From: Rhizobium leucaenae USDA 9039
Lineage (GTDB): Bacteria > Pseudomonadota > Alphaproteobacteria > Rhizobiales > Rhizobiaceae
Assembly: GCF_000426285.1 (NCBI RefSeq)
Contig: NZ_AUFB01000001.1
Coordinates: forward strand, 372,001 to 436,000
DNA length: 64,000 nucleotides
Direction: 5' to 3'
Each line of letters starts with the position of its first letter. The first letter of the stretch is position 1. This document shows positions 8,880-17,023 of the stretch, in pieces. Below the pieces are notes generated by a model. The model saw nothing but the letters and a program-made list of their open reading frames with translations, searched no databases and was not told the DNA's origin. Made by a program: the position numbers and the translations under genes.

Positions 8880-9686
8880 ATGGCTTCGAACGACGAAAGT
8901 GCGCGGAAGACCCGCGAAGCCCACGGACCTCGCGAACGCGGTATCGATAGAGTATTGAAATTGCTCGCTTATTTGAACAGGGCCGGGCAACCGGTGCGCC
9001 TAGCCGACTTGCCGAAAGCGATCGACGCGCCGCGATCGACTATCTACGATCTCGTTGGTATTCTCTCGGACGCTGGTATTCTGGAGACAAATGGCAGCGA
9101 TAACAGGGTTTATTTCGGCAAGCTGCTCTATCTCTACGGCACGCGCTACCTGCAGGAAAACGATATCATTATCCGCGGCAGGGAAGCCGTCGAGCGGCTT
9201 TCGAAACAGACGGGAGAAACGAGCGAGCTCTGCGTGCGCCACAGGAACAAGCAGGCGATCGTCCATGCCGCCCCGGGCTCCCGCCCCCTCCGCATCAGCT
9301 CCGAGATCGGATCGCAGGTGCCGATCCCCTGGACGGCATCGGGACGGTTGCTGCTGTCACATCTTTCCAAGGACGAAATCGGCAGGTTGCTGGAGGAAGG
9401 CGACTTGACCCTTCCCGATGGACGCTCGGTCGACCTTGAGGATTTTGCGCGCGAATGCAGCGAGGCCGGGAAAAAGAAACTGATCGTCACAACAGGCCTG
9501 ATCAACAGCTTCACACAGTGTATGGCCGCGCCCATCTGGAATTCGAACGGCATCGTTGAAGCGACGATCTGTTTCGTCCTGCCGATCGACGTATCCGAGG
9601 ATCATAAGACGGCTCTGGGGGCTGAGCTCGTTCGTACCGCCGAAGCCCTTTCGATCGGCAACAGCTATCTGGCGGCGGCACAATAG
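8880..9686 (+). CDS. IclR family transcriptional regulator
   Basis: A 268-residue IclR-type regulator: an N-terminal winged helix-turn-helix (ERGIDRVLKLLAYL to GILETNGSDNRVYFGKLL, residues about 20-85) followed by the effector-binding GAF-like domain. Such proteins usually control a neighbouring catabolic or uptake operon in response to a small metabolite. It is divergent from the importer/PLP-enzyme operon, which it probably regulates. The ATG at 8880 is preferred over 8847: GGAG sits 10 nt upstream and the domain starts soon after. Confidence 0.9.
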   Translation: MASNDESARKTREAHGPRERGIDRVLKLLAYLNRAGQPVRLADLPKAIDAPRSTIYDLVGILSDAGILETNGSDNRVYFGKLLYLYGTRYLQENDIIIRGREAVERLSKQTGETSELCVRHRNKQAIVHAAPGSRPLRISSEIGSQVPIPWTASGRLLLSHLSKDEIGRLLEEGDLTLPDGRSVDLEDFARECSEAGKKKLIVTTGLINSFTQCMAAPIWNSNGIVEATICFVLPIDVSEDHKTALGAELVRTAEALSIGNSYLAAAQ

Positions 9687-9701
9687 GCCGGTAGCAGGCG
9701 T

Positions 9702-10301
9702 CTACTGCTCCCTCACCAGTCCAAGGACGAGCTGCTGGAGATTGCCGCCGTCGCTGAGTTCGATTTTATCAAAATCCCGGGCTCGCTGCCGCTGCTTGTT
9801 CGAAATCTCGGACAAACGCTTCGTTAGATCGCTCCTGATCTTGCGGCAATCGGGATCGTCGGCCGCGGTCAGGCCAACACTCGCGGTTTCGATCTCCTTC
9901 ACCATGTCCTTGATCATGTCGCCGTGCACGAGTTCGTGCTTGTGCACGCCGGCGATAAAGGTTTCCCAACTTCTCCTTGTCGAGACGGTCAACTGTTCCG
10001 CCGGCTTGGGCAAGGTGTAGGTGATGGTGAGCTTCGGCTGCGCTGAAACCAGCACGCAGGCATCTCCCTGCGGCTCATATTTCCGCGTCCAGGTCAGTTT
10101 GAAGCCCGTATGTGCGATAGCGCGCGCTTTGCCTCCCATCTCGGGACCTCGCGCACCGATCGATTCATAAAGCTCTGCGCCCGATTTCCCGGCTATGGCG
10201 TAGGTCTTCACCTTTTCGACGGCCTGCCATTGCGCATGCGCAACTATCGGCAATGAGGCGAGGCCGGCCGTCAGCAAACAAAATCGAACGACTGCCCTCA
10301 T
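9702..10301 (-). CDS. Secreted DUF922 family protein, predicted Zn-protease
   Basis: A 199-residue exported protein with a clear signal peptide (MRAVVRFCLLTAGLASLPIVAHA). It fits the DUF922 family of predicted zinc proteases, seen in the HExxH motif H122-E-L-V-H126 within AGVHKHELVHGDMI. The ATG at 10301 follows GGAG at 6 nt and begins at the signal peptide; the longer frame upstream is not protein-like. It converges with the IclR gene (15-bp gap). Its target is unknown. Confidence 0.82.
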   Translation of the reverse strand: MRAVVRFCLLTAGLASLPIVAHAQWQAVEKVKTYAIAGKSGAELYESIGARGPEMGGKARAIAHTGFKLTWTRKYEPQGDACVLVSAQPKLTITYTLPKPAEQLTVSTRRSWETFIAGVHKHELVHGDMIKDMVKEIETASVGLTAADDPDCRKIRSDLTKRLSEISNKQRQRARDFDKIELSDGGNLQQLVLGLVREQ

Positions 10302-10396
10302 GCAAATCTCCGCAAACCACGCTCCAATGCGCGCGAAACTATCGGGTGCAGGTTCCGCTTTCAATCGGACCATGAGAATTCGAACCACTTGTCTTG

Positions 10397-10933
10397 CTAG
10401 AAAACCGATGAGGAATGCAGGAGGTCTTCGGCTTCCTCTCGGCTCATATGGAAAATTGTCTTGCCGATCTCAAAGCCGAATCCATTGCGAGCGAATGCGG
10501 ATAGCTCTTTTGTCTTTCGCTTCTCATCGAGCTCGCCTCTTCGAAAGGGCCCGAAGCTACGTTTGCGGGCAAAGATGATCGCCGCGAACAAATCGTTCGT
10601 AGCATCCAAAGCCGCGACCACCGTATCGCTCTCTATGCCTTTGGAAGCGAGTTTATAGGCGATGGCCTTCCTTGATTTGCCGGACCGCACCGCGGACCGC
10701 GTGCTGATCTCGGCATAGGCAACATCGTTGAGAGCCTGCTGGTCGTAAGCGAACTTGACCGCGAAATCAGCGACGGCCTTGATCTGCGTGTCGCTGATGC
10801 CTTCGAACTTCTGTTTCGCTTTTCTCGCAATCGCGTCGAACAACTGCTTCTCGGTCATCATCTTGCGTTCAAGACGATAGATTGTCGAATTGCGTGCCCA
10901 GGCCAGCATTCGGGGTGTGGGAGTTTGGTCCAT
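10397..10933 (-). CDS. recX: Regulatory protein RecX
   Basis: A 178-residue RecX-family protein, a modulator that binds RecA filaments and limits recombinase activity. The alphaproteobacterial pattern is plain: PTPRMLAWARNSTIYRLERKMMTEKQLFDAI, then FAVKFAYDQQALNDVAYAE and SGKSRKAIAYKLASKGI, built from three-helix repeats. ATG at 10933 was chosen; a TTG at 10972 is an alternative and neither has a strong ribosome site. recA is not next to it, which is usual in rhizobia. It is followed downstream by the DUF922 gene after 95 bp. Confidence 0.9.
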   Translation of the reverse strand: MDQTPTPRMLAWARNSTIYRLERKMMTEKQLFDAIARKAKQKFEGISDTQIKAVADFAVKFAYDQQALNDVAYAEISTRSAVRSGKSRKAIAYKLASKGIESDTVVAALDATNDLFAAIIFARKRSFGPFRRGELDEKRKTKELSAFARNGFGFEIGKTIFHMSREEAEDLLHSSSVF

Positions 10934-11015
10934 GGACAGAAGATGTTCGGAATCAGAAAACGGAGAGGCCAAGAGTCTTTACGGCACGCGCTCCGTTTTC
11001 GCAATGAAACGCCTT

Positions 11016-12422
11016 CTAACGAAGAGATTTCAACAGTGAATTCACCCGGTCTCTCCACGCCCTGTTCGCCTGCAATTCCCTGGGGAAAAGCCCCGGAATA
11101 GCAAAGAAAGAAGCTGTTTCGTCGCCCGCCTGCCCCGCATCTGCCGCAGCTTTCAACAGTTCCCCGGAGCGCGGATCGTCGAGAGTATCGGCCTGCCTGA
11201 TAAAGGCTATCCAGACGGCCGTTGCGAAGGCGAATTCCGCTCCGTCGCTTCCCGAAGAAAGGGCATCGACGGCAGGTTGGAAGAGGCGCTGCGGAAGTTT
11301 CTGCGAGCCATCCATCGCAATCTGCAGTGTGCGATGCGCAATGGCGGGATTGGCGAACCGCTCCACAAGCTGATCCATATAGCGGGCAAGATCGATGCCG
11401 GGCACGGGATCGAGCGTGCGAACCGCCGCCTGCATGTGCCGCCGCACCAATGCGACATTCTCCGCCACACCCATGACGTCGCGGACGAATTCAAGCTTCT
11501 GTAACTGCCCGAGATAGGCGATCAGCGAGTGCGAACCGTTCAGCAGCCGCAGCTTCATTTTCTCGTAGGGCTCGACATCCTTGACGAAGAGCGCGCCACC
11601 CGCTTCCCACGCGGGGCGATCCGAAACGAAATCATCCTCTATCACCCATTGCGAAAAGGTTTCCGCCTCGATCGACAGCCTGTCCTCCACTCCCAACAGC
11701 CTTTCGGCACGGGCGCGGGTTTCCGCCGTTGCAGCCGGAACGATGCGATCCACCATGCTGCAGGGAAAGGACACGTTTTCCGCGATCCAGGCAGCAAGCG
11801 CGGGATCCCGCATTTCGGCCATCTCGATCACGAGACGGCGGACGATGCGGCCATTGCTCGGCAGGTTGTCGCAGCAAAGCACGGTGAACGGCCGCTGCCC
11901 TCCGTCCCGCCGCCGGGCAAGCCCTTCGGTCAGATAGCCGATTGCGCCCGTCGGTCGGGTCGGCGATTTCAGATCGCTAGCGATTGCGGGATGAGCGTGA
12001 TCAAGCCCGCCGCCGACGGGATCGATGCCATAAGCCTTTTCGCTGACGGTCAGCGTGACGACATGGACAGCCGGATCGGCAAGCCTCGCGAGGACGGCCT
12101 CCCCATCTTCGCTGGCCGCAATCGCCTCGATGATCGAGCCCACAACCCCTATGCTGTCGCCGGAGCGGTCACGCGCAACAACGCTGTAAAGGCAATCCTG
12201 CGCCTGCATATCATGGGCGATCTCCCTCGACCGGAGGCTGACGCCGACAATGCCCCAGTTTCCAAAGGCATGCGCCAGCGCCGCGTCCGTGTAAACCGCC
12301 TGGTGCGCGCGATGGAAGGCGCCAAGACCGATATGAACGATGCCCGGCCTCAGCGCCTGCCTGTCATAAGCAGGAGAGTGGATCGAATCATGGAGTTGCG
12401 TGCGGGCAGTCAATCGTTCCAT
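11016..12422 (-). CDS. Mannitol dehydrogenase family protein (fructuronate reductase-like)
   Basis: A 468-residue NAD-dependent polyol/uronate dehydrogenase of the long-chain mannitol dehydrogenase family. The Rossmann entry RPGIVHIGLGAFHRAHQAVY lies near residue 27, and the conserved catalytic region KMKLRLLNGSHSLIAYLG (Lys-Asn-His) is present. Family members oxidise mannitol or arabinitol, or reduce fructuronate or tagaturonate. The ATG at 12422 gives a normal N terminus; the 64 extra residues of the longer frame look unrelated. It stands alone, 373 bp from a divergent aldo/keto reductase. Confidence 0.9.
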   Translation of the reverse strand: MERLTARTQLHDSIHSPAYDRQALRPGIVHIGLGAFHRAHQAVYTDAALAHAFGNWGIVGVSLRSREIAHDMQAQDCLYSVVARDRSGDSIGVVGSIIEAIAASEDGEAVLARLADPAVHVVTLTVSEKAYGIDPVGGGLDHAHPAIASDLKSPTRPTGAIGYLTEGLARRRDGGQRPFTVLCCDNLPSNGRIVRRLVIEMAEMRDPALAAWIAENVSFPCSMVDRIVPAATAETRARAERLLGVEDRLSIEAETFSQWVIEDDFVSDRPAWEAGGALFVKDVEPYEKMKLRLLNGSHSLIAYLGQLQKLEFVRDVMGVAENVALVRRHMQAAVRTLDPVPGIDLARYMDQLVERFANPAIAHRTLQIAMDGSQKLPQRLFQPAVDALSSGSDGAEFAFATAVWIAFIRQADTLDDPRSGELLKAAADAGQAGDETASFFAIPGLFPRELQANRAWRDRVNSLLKSLR

Positions 12423-12795
12423 CAGTGGGCCAATCCATATTGGGAATGCGACAAAGAGCGGTCGACGCGAGGCCTTCAACCGGTTGATGGCAGGATAGCC
12501 CGGCTCGGCCCCGCGCGCCAAGTCATTCAAGATTTCCTGGCCGTGATCAAGCCTTATGATCTGAACCCCCTCGGCTTTCCACCAGGAGCTGTGCAGCTTA
12601 TTTTGCAAATTCACTTGGTCACGGCAGCATGATTGGTTATGGTTCCGCCACGGCCGCTGTGCTGGAGCGCGGGGCGCCGAACGTCATCCAGTGGCCGGAG
12701 GCCATCTCAAGCACGACATCGCTATAGATCACGGGCTCTCGCTCCGTCGGCCGCTTTGCGGATCGGGTGCAGGTGCTCCACTAGAGGAGGCAGGA
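12423..12795. other. Divergent intergenic region with unexplained short frame
   Basis: This 373-bp region separates the polyol dehydrogenase from the aldo/keto reductase. A 32-codon plus-strand frame (12629-12727) reads MIGYGSATAAVLERGAPN and onward; it looks protein-like but matches nothing I recognise and lacks a strong ribosome site. It could be a small protein or a gene remnant. No clear operator was seen. Confidence 0.3.
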
Positions 12796-13827
12796 ATGGA
12801 TTATCGCAAACTTGGCCCCAGCGGGGCGGTCGTCACGGCATATTGCCTTGGCACCATGACCTTCGGCGCGGAGGCCGACGAAGCGGCATCTCACAGATTG
12901 CTGGACGACTATTTCGCCTGGGGCGGTAATTTCATCGACACGGCCGATGTTTACAGCGCCGGCAGATCGGAGGAGATCATCGGCCGTTGGCTCAAAGCTC
13001 GGCCGATCGAGGCGCGGCAGGCAGTCATCGCCACCAAGGGACGCTTCCCGATGGGCAACGGGCCGAACGATGTCGGTCTGTCGCGCCGGCATCTCAACCA
13101 GGCTCTGGATGACTCGCTGCGGCGCCTCGACGTCGAACATATCGACCTCTACCAGATGCATGCGTGGGACGCGCTGACGCCGGTCGAAGAGACGCTGCGT
13201 TTCCTCGACGATGCCGTCTGCGCCGGCAAGATCGGCTATTACGGTTTTTCGAATTATCTCGGCTGGCACATCGCCAAGGCCGTCGAAATCGCCAAGGCGC
13301 GCGGCTATACGCGGCCGGTTACTCTTCAGCCGCAATACAACCTGCTTGCCCGCGATATCGAGCTTGAAATCGTTGCGGCCTGCCAGGATGCGGGCATGGG
13401 TTTGTTGCCCTGGTCACCGCTCGGCGGCGGCTGGCTGACCGGCAAGTATAAACGTGACCAGATGCCGACCGGCGCAACCCGCCTCGGTGAAAACCCCAAC
13501 CGCGGTAGCGAATCCTACGCGGCGCGCAATGCGCAGGAACGGACCTGGGCAATCATCACGGTCGTTGAGGAAATCGCCAAGGCACGTGGCGTCAGCATGG
13601 CGCAGGTGGCACTCGCCTGGACGGCAGCGCGGCCCGCCGTGACCTCCGTCATCCTCGGCGCCCGCACGCCGCGGCAGCTTGCCGACAATCTCGGGGCGGC
13701 GGAACTGACACTGTCAGAAGCGGAGATGAACAGGCTCAACGAAGTGAGCGCACCGCAGCCGTCCGAATATCCCTACGGCAAGGGCGGCGCCAACCAGCGT
13801 CATCGCAAAATCGAAGGCGGCCGGTAA
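12796..13827 (+). CDS. Aldo/keto reductase
   Basis: A 343-residue NADPH-dependent aldo/keto reductase, (beta/alpha)8-barrel fold. The catalytic tetrad motifs are visible: Asp and Tyr in FIDTADVYSAGRSEE, Lys in VIATKGRF and His in LYQMHAWD; the cofactor end shows SVILGARTPRQLADNLGA. The start at 12796 is supported by a strong GAGGAGGCAGGA just upstream. The natural carbonyl substrate is unknown. The gene is followed by a double-hairpin terminator. Confidence 0.93.
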   Translation: MDYRKLGPSGAVVTAYCLGTMTFGAEADEAASHRLLDDYFAWGGNFIDTADVYSAGRSEEIIGRWLKARPIEARQAVIATKGRFPMGNGPNDVGLSRRHLNQALDDSLRRLDVEHIDLYQMHAWDALTPVEETLRFLDDAVCAGKIGYYGFSNYLGWHIAKAVEIAKARGYTRPVTLQPQYNLLARDIELEIVAACQDAGMGLLPWSPLGGGWLTGKYKRDQMPTGATRLGENPNRGSESYAARNAQERTWAIITVVEEIAKARGVSMAQVALAWTAARPAVTSVILGARTPRQLADNLGAAELTLSEAEMNRLNEVSAPQPSEYPYGKGGANQRHRKIEGGR

Positions 13828-13890
13828 TATGGCGGCGGCCGCAGGAGCGTTGCTTCTTCGCGGCATTTTTGCGGGGCTGCATAGAATGTA

Positions 13891-13941
13891 TGAGCCCGCC
13901 ATCATCGGGCTCATGGAACGCCCGCCTGCCGGCGGGCGTTC
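13891..13941. terminator. Bidirectional double-hairpin terminator
   Basis: Two adjacent perfect hairpins: TGAGCCCG/CGGGCTCA (13891-13898 with 13906-13913) and an 11-bp stem GAACGCCCGCC/GGCGGGCGTTC (13916-13926 with 13931-13941), followed by TATATTTGT. They sit between two convergent genes, so they can serve both. Confidence 0.8.
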
Positions 13942-13959
13942 TATATTTGTGGGGGATCG

Positions 13960-14934
13960 TTACGCCTTGAAGAAGGCAAGCAGGTCGGCATTGATGACGT
14001 CTGCATGGGTGGTGGCCATGCCGTGCGGGAAGCCCTTGTAGACCTTCAATGTCGCGTTCTTGAGCAGCTTGGAAGAGAGAAGCGCCGAATCCGCGATCGG
14101 CACGATCTGGTCGTCGTCGCCGTGCATCACCAGCACGGGCACATCGATCTTCTTCAAATCCGCAGTGAAATCGGTTTCCGAGAAAGCCTTGATGCAATCA
14201 TAGTGAGCTTTGGCGCCGCCCATCATCCCCTGACGCCACCAATTATCGATGATCCCTTCAGAGACGGTCGCGCCCGGACGATTGAAGCCGTAGAACGGAC
14301 CGGCCGGAATATCGTGGAAGAACTGGGCGCGGTTTGCGGCAAGCGCGGCGCGGAAGCCGTCGAACACTTCGATCGGCAAACCACCGGGATTTTTCTCGGA
14401 TTTGACCATGATCGGCGGGACCGCGCCGATCAGCACCGCCTTGGAAACCCGACCGTTACCGCCGTATTGGGCCACATAGCGAGCGACTTCACCGCCGCCC
14501 GTCGAATGGCCGACGTGAATAGCGCCCTTCAGGTCCAGATGGGCCGTCAGCGCTGCAACATCGGCGGCATAGGTGTCCATTTCGTTGCCGGTCGCCGTCT
14601 GGCTCGATCGGCCGTGGCCACGACGATCATGGGCAATGACGCGGAAACCCTGGTTCAGGAAAAACAGCATCTGCGCATCCCAGTCATCGGCGCTCAGCGG
14701 CCAACCGTGATGAAAGACGATCGGCTGACCGGTGCCCCAGTCCTTGTAGAAGATCTGCACTCCGTCCTTGGTCGTAATCGTGCTGCTGCTCATGATGTCC
14801 TTACCTTTCGAAGACTGTTTTACGGGAGAGGCTTGTGCGGTTTGAGCGAAGGGCATGACAGCCGCCGCAGCGGCCAGGCCGAGTCCGGCCGTCATGACAC
14901 CTCGGCGCGTAGCTTGATTGATCGACTGGCTCAT
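13960..14934 (-). CDS. Tat-exported alpha/beta hydrolase, non-heme haloperoxidase-like
   Basis: A 324-residue alpha/beta hydrolase with the triad S144 (VGHSTGGGE), an aspartate in HGDDDQIVP (about 273-275) and H304 (GFPHGM). The oxyanion-side motif [12 protein letters not shown] is typical of cofactor-free haloperoxidase/perhydrolase and esterase relatives. A twin-arginine type leader ([19 protein letters not shown]) suggests export; many relatives lack one. The ATG at 14934 follows GGAG at 6 nt. It is divergent from an OhrR-like regulator, so it is probably induced by organic peroxides or a related stress; inference from layout. Confidence 0.9.
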   Translation of the reverse strand: MSQSINQATRRGVMTAGLGLAAAAAVMPFAQTAQASPVKQSSKGKDIMSSSTITTKDGVQIFYKDWGTGQPIVFHHGWPLSADDWDAQMLFFLNQGFRVIAHDRRGHGRSSQTATGNEMDTYAADVAALTAHLDLKGAIHVGHSTGGGEVARYVAQYGGNGRVSKAVLIGAVPPIMVKSEKNPGGLPIEVFDGFRAALAANRAQFFHDIPAGPFYGFNRPGATVSEGIIDNWWRQGMMGGAKAHYDCIKAFSETDFTADLKKIDVPVLVMHGDDDQIVPIADSALLSSKLLKNATLKVYKGFPHGMATTHADVINADLLAFFKA

Positions 14935-14953
14935 TTCAATCTCCATTAATTTA

Positions 14954-15032
14954 ATATCGCACGATTTATTATTGCGATATCGACATGCCTAACGCTATTT
15001 TGGATCGTTGTCTACAAAAAATTATCGCGATA
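14954..15032. promoter_or_regulatory. Candidate OhrR/MarR operators
   Basis: The 144-bp divergent region contains ATATCGCA (14954-14961) paired with TGCGATAT (14973-14980), and a separate perfect palindrome TATCGCGATA (15023-15032). All share the core ATCGC/GCGAT. Their arrangement between the hydrolase and the MarR-family gene suggests operator sites for that regulator. Confidence 0.5.
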
Positions 15033-15078
15033 TCATTTTTCGTGATAAAGGAGTGGCGAGCACAATTGGAAGATATCC

Positions 15079-15519
15079 ATGTCTGAACCCAAACCGGTCG
15101 CCTTAGACGATCAGCTTTGTTTTTCGCTATATTCGGCAAGCATAGCCATCAACCGCATGTACAAACCGATGCTGGACTCGATGGGCATAACCTATCCGCA
15201 ATACCTGGTTTTATGTACGTTGGGCGAGAATGATGGGCTGACGGTCGGCGCGATTGCCGTTCGGCTCGCACTGGAATCGAGCACAATTACGCCCCCGGTG
15301 CAGCGTCTGGAACAAGCGGGCCATGTCGAGCGCCGACGCAGTAAGGTCGATGAACGCCAAGTCCATGTTTGGCTGACGGGACAAGGCCGCGAGCTGTTTA
15401 CGCGCAGCCGCTGTCTTGGCGAAACCTTGATGGAGCGCTCGGGCATGATGCCTGCGCAGTTGGAAGCATTAAATGAGCAGGTCCGGGAACTGCGCGACAT
15501 GCTCGCTGGAGAGCAATAG
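15079..15519 (+). CDS. MarR family regulator, OhrR-like
   Basis: A 146-residue MarR-family repressor resembling OhrR. The N-terminal DQLCFSLYSASIAINRMYKP carries C14 at the place of the peroxide-sensing cysteine, and C112 (TRSRCLGE) could be the partner used by two-cysteine OhrR proteins. The winged helix (LTVGAIAVRLALESSTITPPVQRLEQAGHV) and the wing (RRSKVDERQVHVWLT) are intact. Oxidation by organic hydroperoxides normally releases OhrR from DNA. No ohr gene is adjacent; the divergent hydrolase is the likely target. Confidence 0.88.
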   Translation: MSEPKPVALDDQLCFSLYSASIAINRMYKPMLDSMGITYPQYLVLCTLGENDGLTVGAIAVRLALESSTITPPVQRLEQAGHVERRRSKVDERQVHVWLTGQGRELFTRSRCLGETLMERSGMMPAQLEALNEQVRELRDMLAGEQ

Positions 15520-15540
15520 CTGCCGCACGATCCAGTGTGT

Positions 15541-16038
15541 TCAACGTCCCGACAGAGATTGCGCGAGTTCGAGATGCTTCTGCAATGTCGGCAAAGTTTT
15601 GGCGGCAAGTTCGGGAACCTGCCTGTTGCCCTCGCCAGCCTTCTCCTTGAATTCGGAGATAGCCTTCTCGTGGTCCGTCACCATGAAGCTCACGAACTCC
15701 TTGTCAAACTCGGAGCCGGCCAAATGCTGCAGCTTCTCGAGCTCTTGTTGCGCATCTCCCGCAATGCCTTCGGAAACATTCACTTCAAGGTCTGCCGCGA
15801 GTGTGGTGGCTTCGTCCTTCGCTTTGCGATGACCGGTGACCAGTGTCTGCCCGAATGAGCGCACGACATCGCTTCCGCCTTTTTCAGCCGCCAACTGACC
15901 AAGCGTGATTTCCGCATTATCGCCTTTGATCGCGTCGCTTAAAAACTGCTTGTCGCTTTTTGCCATTGCCGATGAGGCTGCCAGGCAGCCGATTATTATC
16001 GTTGCACTCGCTAGGATTATTTTGGTTTGCCTCGCCAC
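15541..16038 (-). CDS. DUF4142 domain exported protein
   Basis: A 165-residue periplasmic protein with a signal peptide (MARQTKIILASATIIIGCLAASSAMA) and a DUF4142 domain: helical, ferritin-like, with SDKQFLSDAIKGDNAEITLGQLAAEKG, then SFGQTLVTGHRKAKDE and FVSFMVTDHEKAISEF. Homologues are abundant in rhizobia and often stress-induced; the biochemical role is unknown. It converges with the OhrR-like gene at a 21-bp gap. Confidence 0.87.
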   Translation of the reverse strand: MARQTKIILASATIIIGCLAASSAMAKSDKQFLSDAIKGDNAEITLGQLAAEKGGSDVVRSFGQTLVTGHRKAKDEATTLAADLEVNVSEGIAGDAQQELEKLQHLAGSEFDKEFVSFMVTDHEKAISEFKEKAGEGNRQVPELAAKTLPTLQKHLELAQSLSGR

Positions 16039-16146
16039 ACCTCGTGTTTCAACGATCCGGCACTATCCACTTGAGCGGCGTTTCTTCGCGCTTAATAAGC
16101 GAGGACGAGATATGATCGCGCTCTCGGTACGGCGCGGCCACGAAAC

Positions 16147-16377
16147 CTACATCGCCGGCACGAACTTCCAAAACACGCCCTCATAGCGTTCCGGATAATA
16201 TTTGAACTCGCATTCGAAGCGGCGGCCATAGGCTTCCGCATTATCGAGGGCCGCTTTGCTGACCGGGTTCATCCCGGTACCTGGAGCAAACCAGTCTTCC
16301 AGCAGGTCCTCGGGCACATAGGCACCGATCCTGAGCGGCAGCTTTCTCAGCACATCGTCCATCTCTTCGGGAGGCAT
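16147..16377 (-). CDS. Small hypothetical protein (76 aa)
   Basis: A 76-residue soluble, acidic and aromatic-rich protein, MPPEEMDDVLRKLPLRIG onward. I do not recognise a family. The ATG at 16377 is supported by GGAG 6 nt upstream, better than the in-frame TTG at 16389. The composition is protein-like and it sits in a row of small minus-strand genes. Confidence 0.6.
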   Translation of the reverse strand: MPPEEMDDVLRKLPLRIGAYVPEDLLEDWFAPGTGMNPVSKAALDNAEAYGRRFECEFKYYPERYEGVFWKFVPAM

Positions 16378-16510
16378 CGTCTTCTCCAACCTGTAACGTC
16401 GATGATATCGAACATCGCCAACCGGAGAGATTTGCTCCGCTCGTTAGGCGCTTGACAGCTCTACCTATGCCGCGGCGCGCGAACCCCGCCCTCAGGCAGA
16501 GCCGTCTTGT

Positions 16511-16828
16511 TTAAATTCTATTGTAGCGCACTGCCCGCGAAAATCCGGAGGCCGGCTGCGGTATCGCCTTGCGAGACGAAATAACCGCCGGCATATCACT
16601 TTCCAGGCAAGCGGCGACAAACGCCTCACGCGCAATCATCGAAGGTATGACGCCATTCAACGCTCCGCGGCATGTCTTGACGGCGCGCTCGTACCGCTCT
16701 CCGTGCCGGACCGGCCACTCGTTTTCGAGGAAATCCAGTGCATCATACGCGCCGGAGAAACTCCGCTCCAGACCAGATTGCAACCGAATGGTGACGGGCC
16801 GTATCCAGGGAACATTGTTGTTTAGCAT
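16511..16828 (-). CDS. DUF982 domain protein
   Basis: A 105-residue member of DUF982, a family of small proteins expanded in Rhizobiales. The typical pattern is visible: WIRPVTIRLQSGLERSF, YDALDFLENEWP, YERAVKTCRGALNG, then AREAFVAACLES. Function unknown. The start at 16828 fits the family N terminus. Confidence 0.85.
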   Translation of the reverse strand: MLNNNVPWIRPVTIRLQSGLERSFSGAYDALDFLENEWPVRHGERYERAVKTCRGALNGVIPSMIAREAFVAACLESDMPAVISSRKAIPQPASGFSRAVRYNRI

Positions 16829-16968
16829 TTTCTTCCTCCCGTCGAATGCCGTCCGAAATCGTTCTGGACTATGAATATTGTCCAGTCCTCCTCATGTTCA
16901 AGGGAGGACCTGCGGCATTTGGAGGTCTCAAGTCTCGGGGACGATTGCTTGAAAATATAGGCACACCA

Positions 16969-17007
16969 GCAAACAGCTTGGGACGGCCTCCGCCCCAAGC
17001 TGTTTGC
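16969..17007. terminator. Long perfect hairpin downstream of the oxidoreductase
   Basis: GCAAACAGCTTGGG (16969-16982) and CCCAAGCTGTTTGC (16994-17007) form a perfect 14-bp stem with an 11-nt loop, 16 bp past the minus-strand oxidoreductase stop. No strong T-run follows on either strand, so it may be a rho-independent terminator of modest strength or a 3' stabiliser. Confidence 0.55.
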
Positions 17008-17023
17008 AAAATAGGGGACCAGA

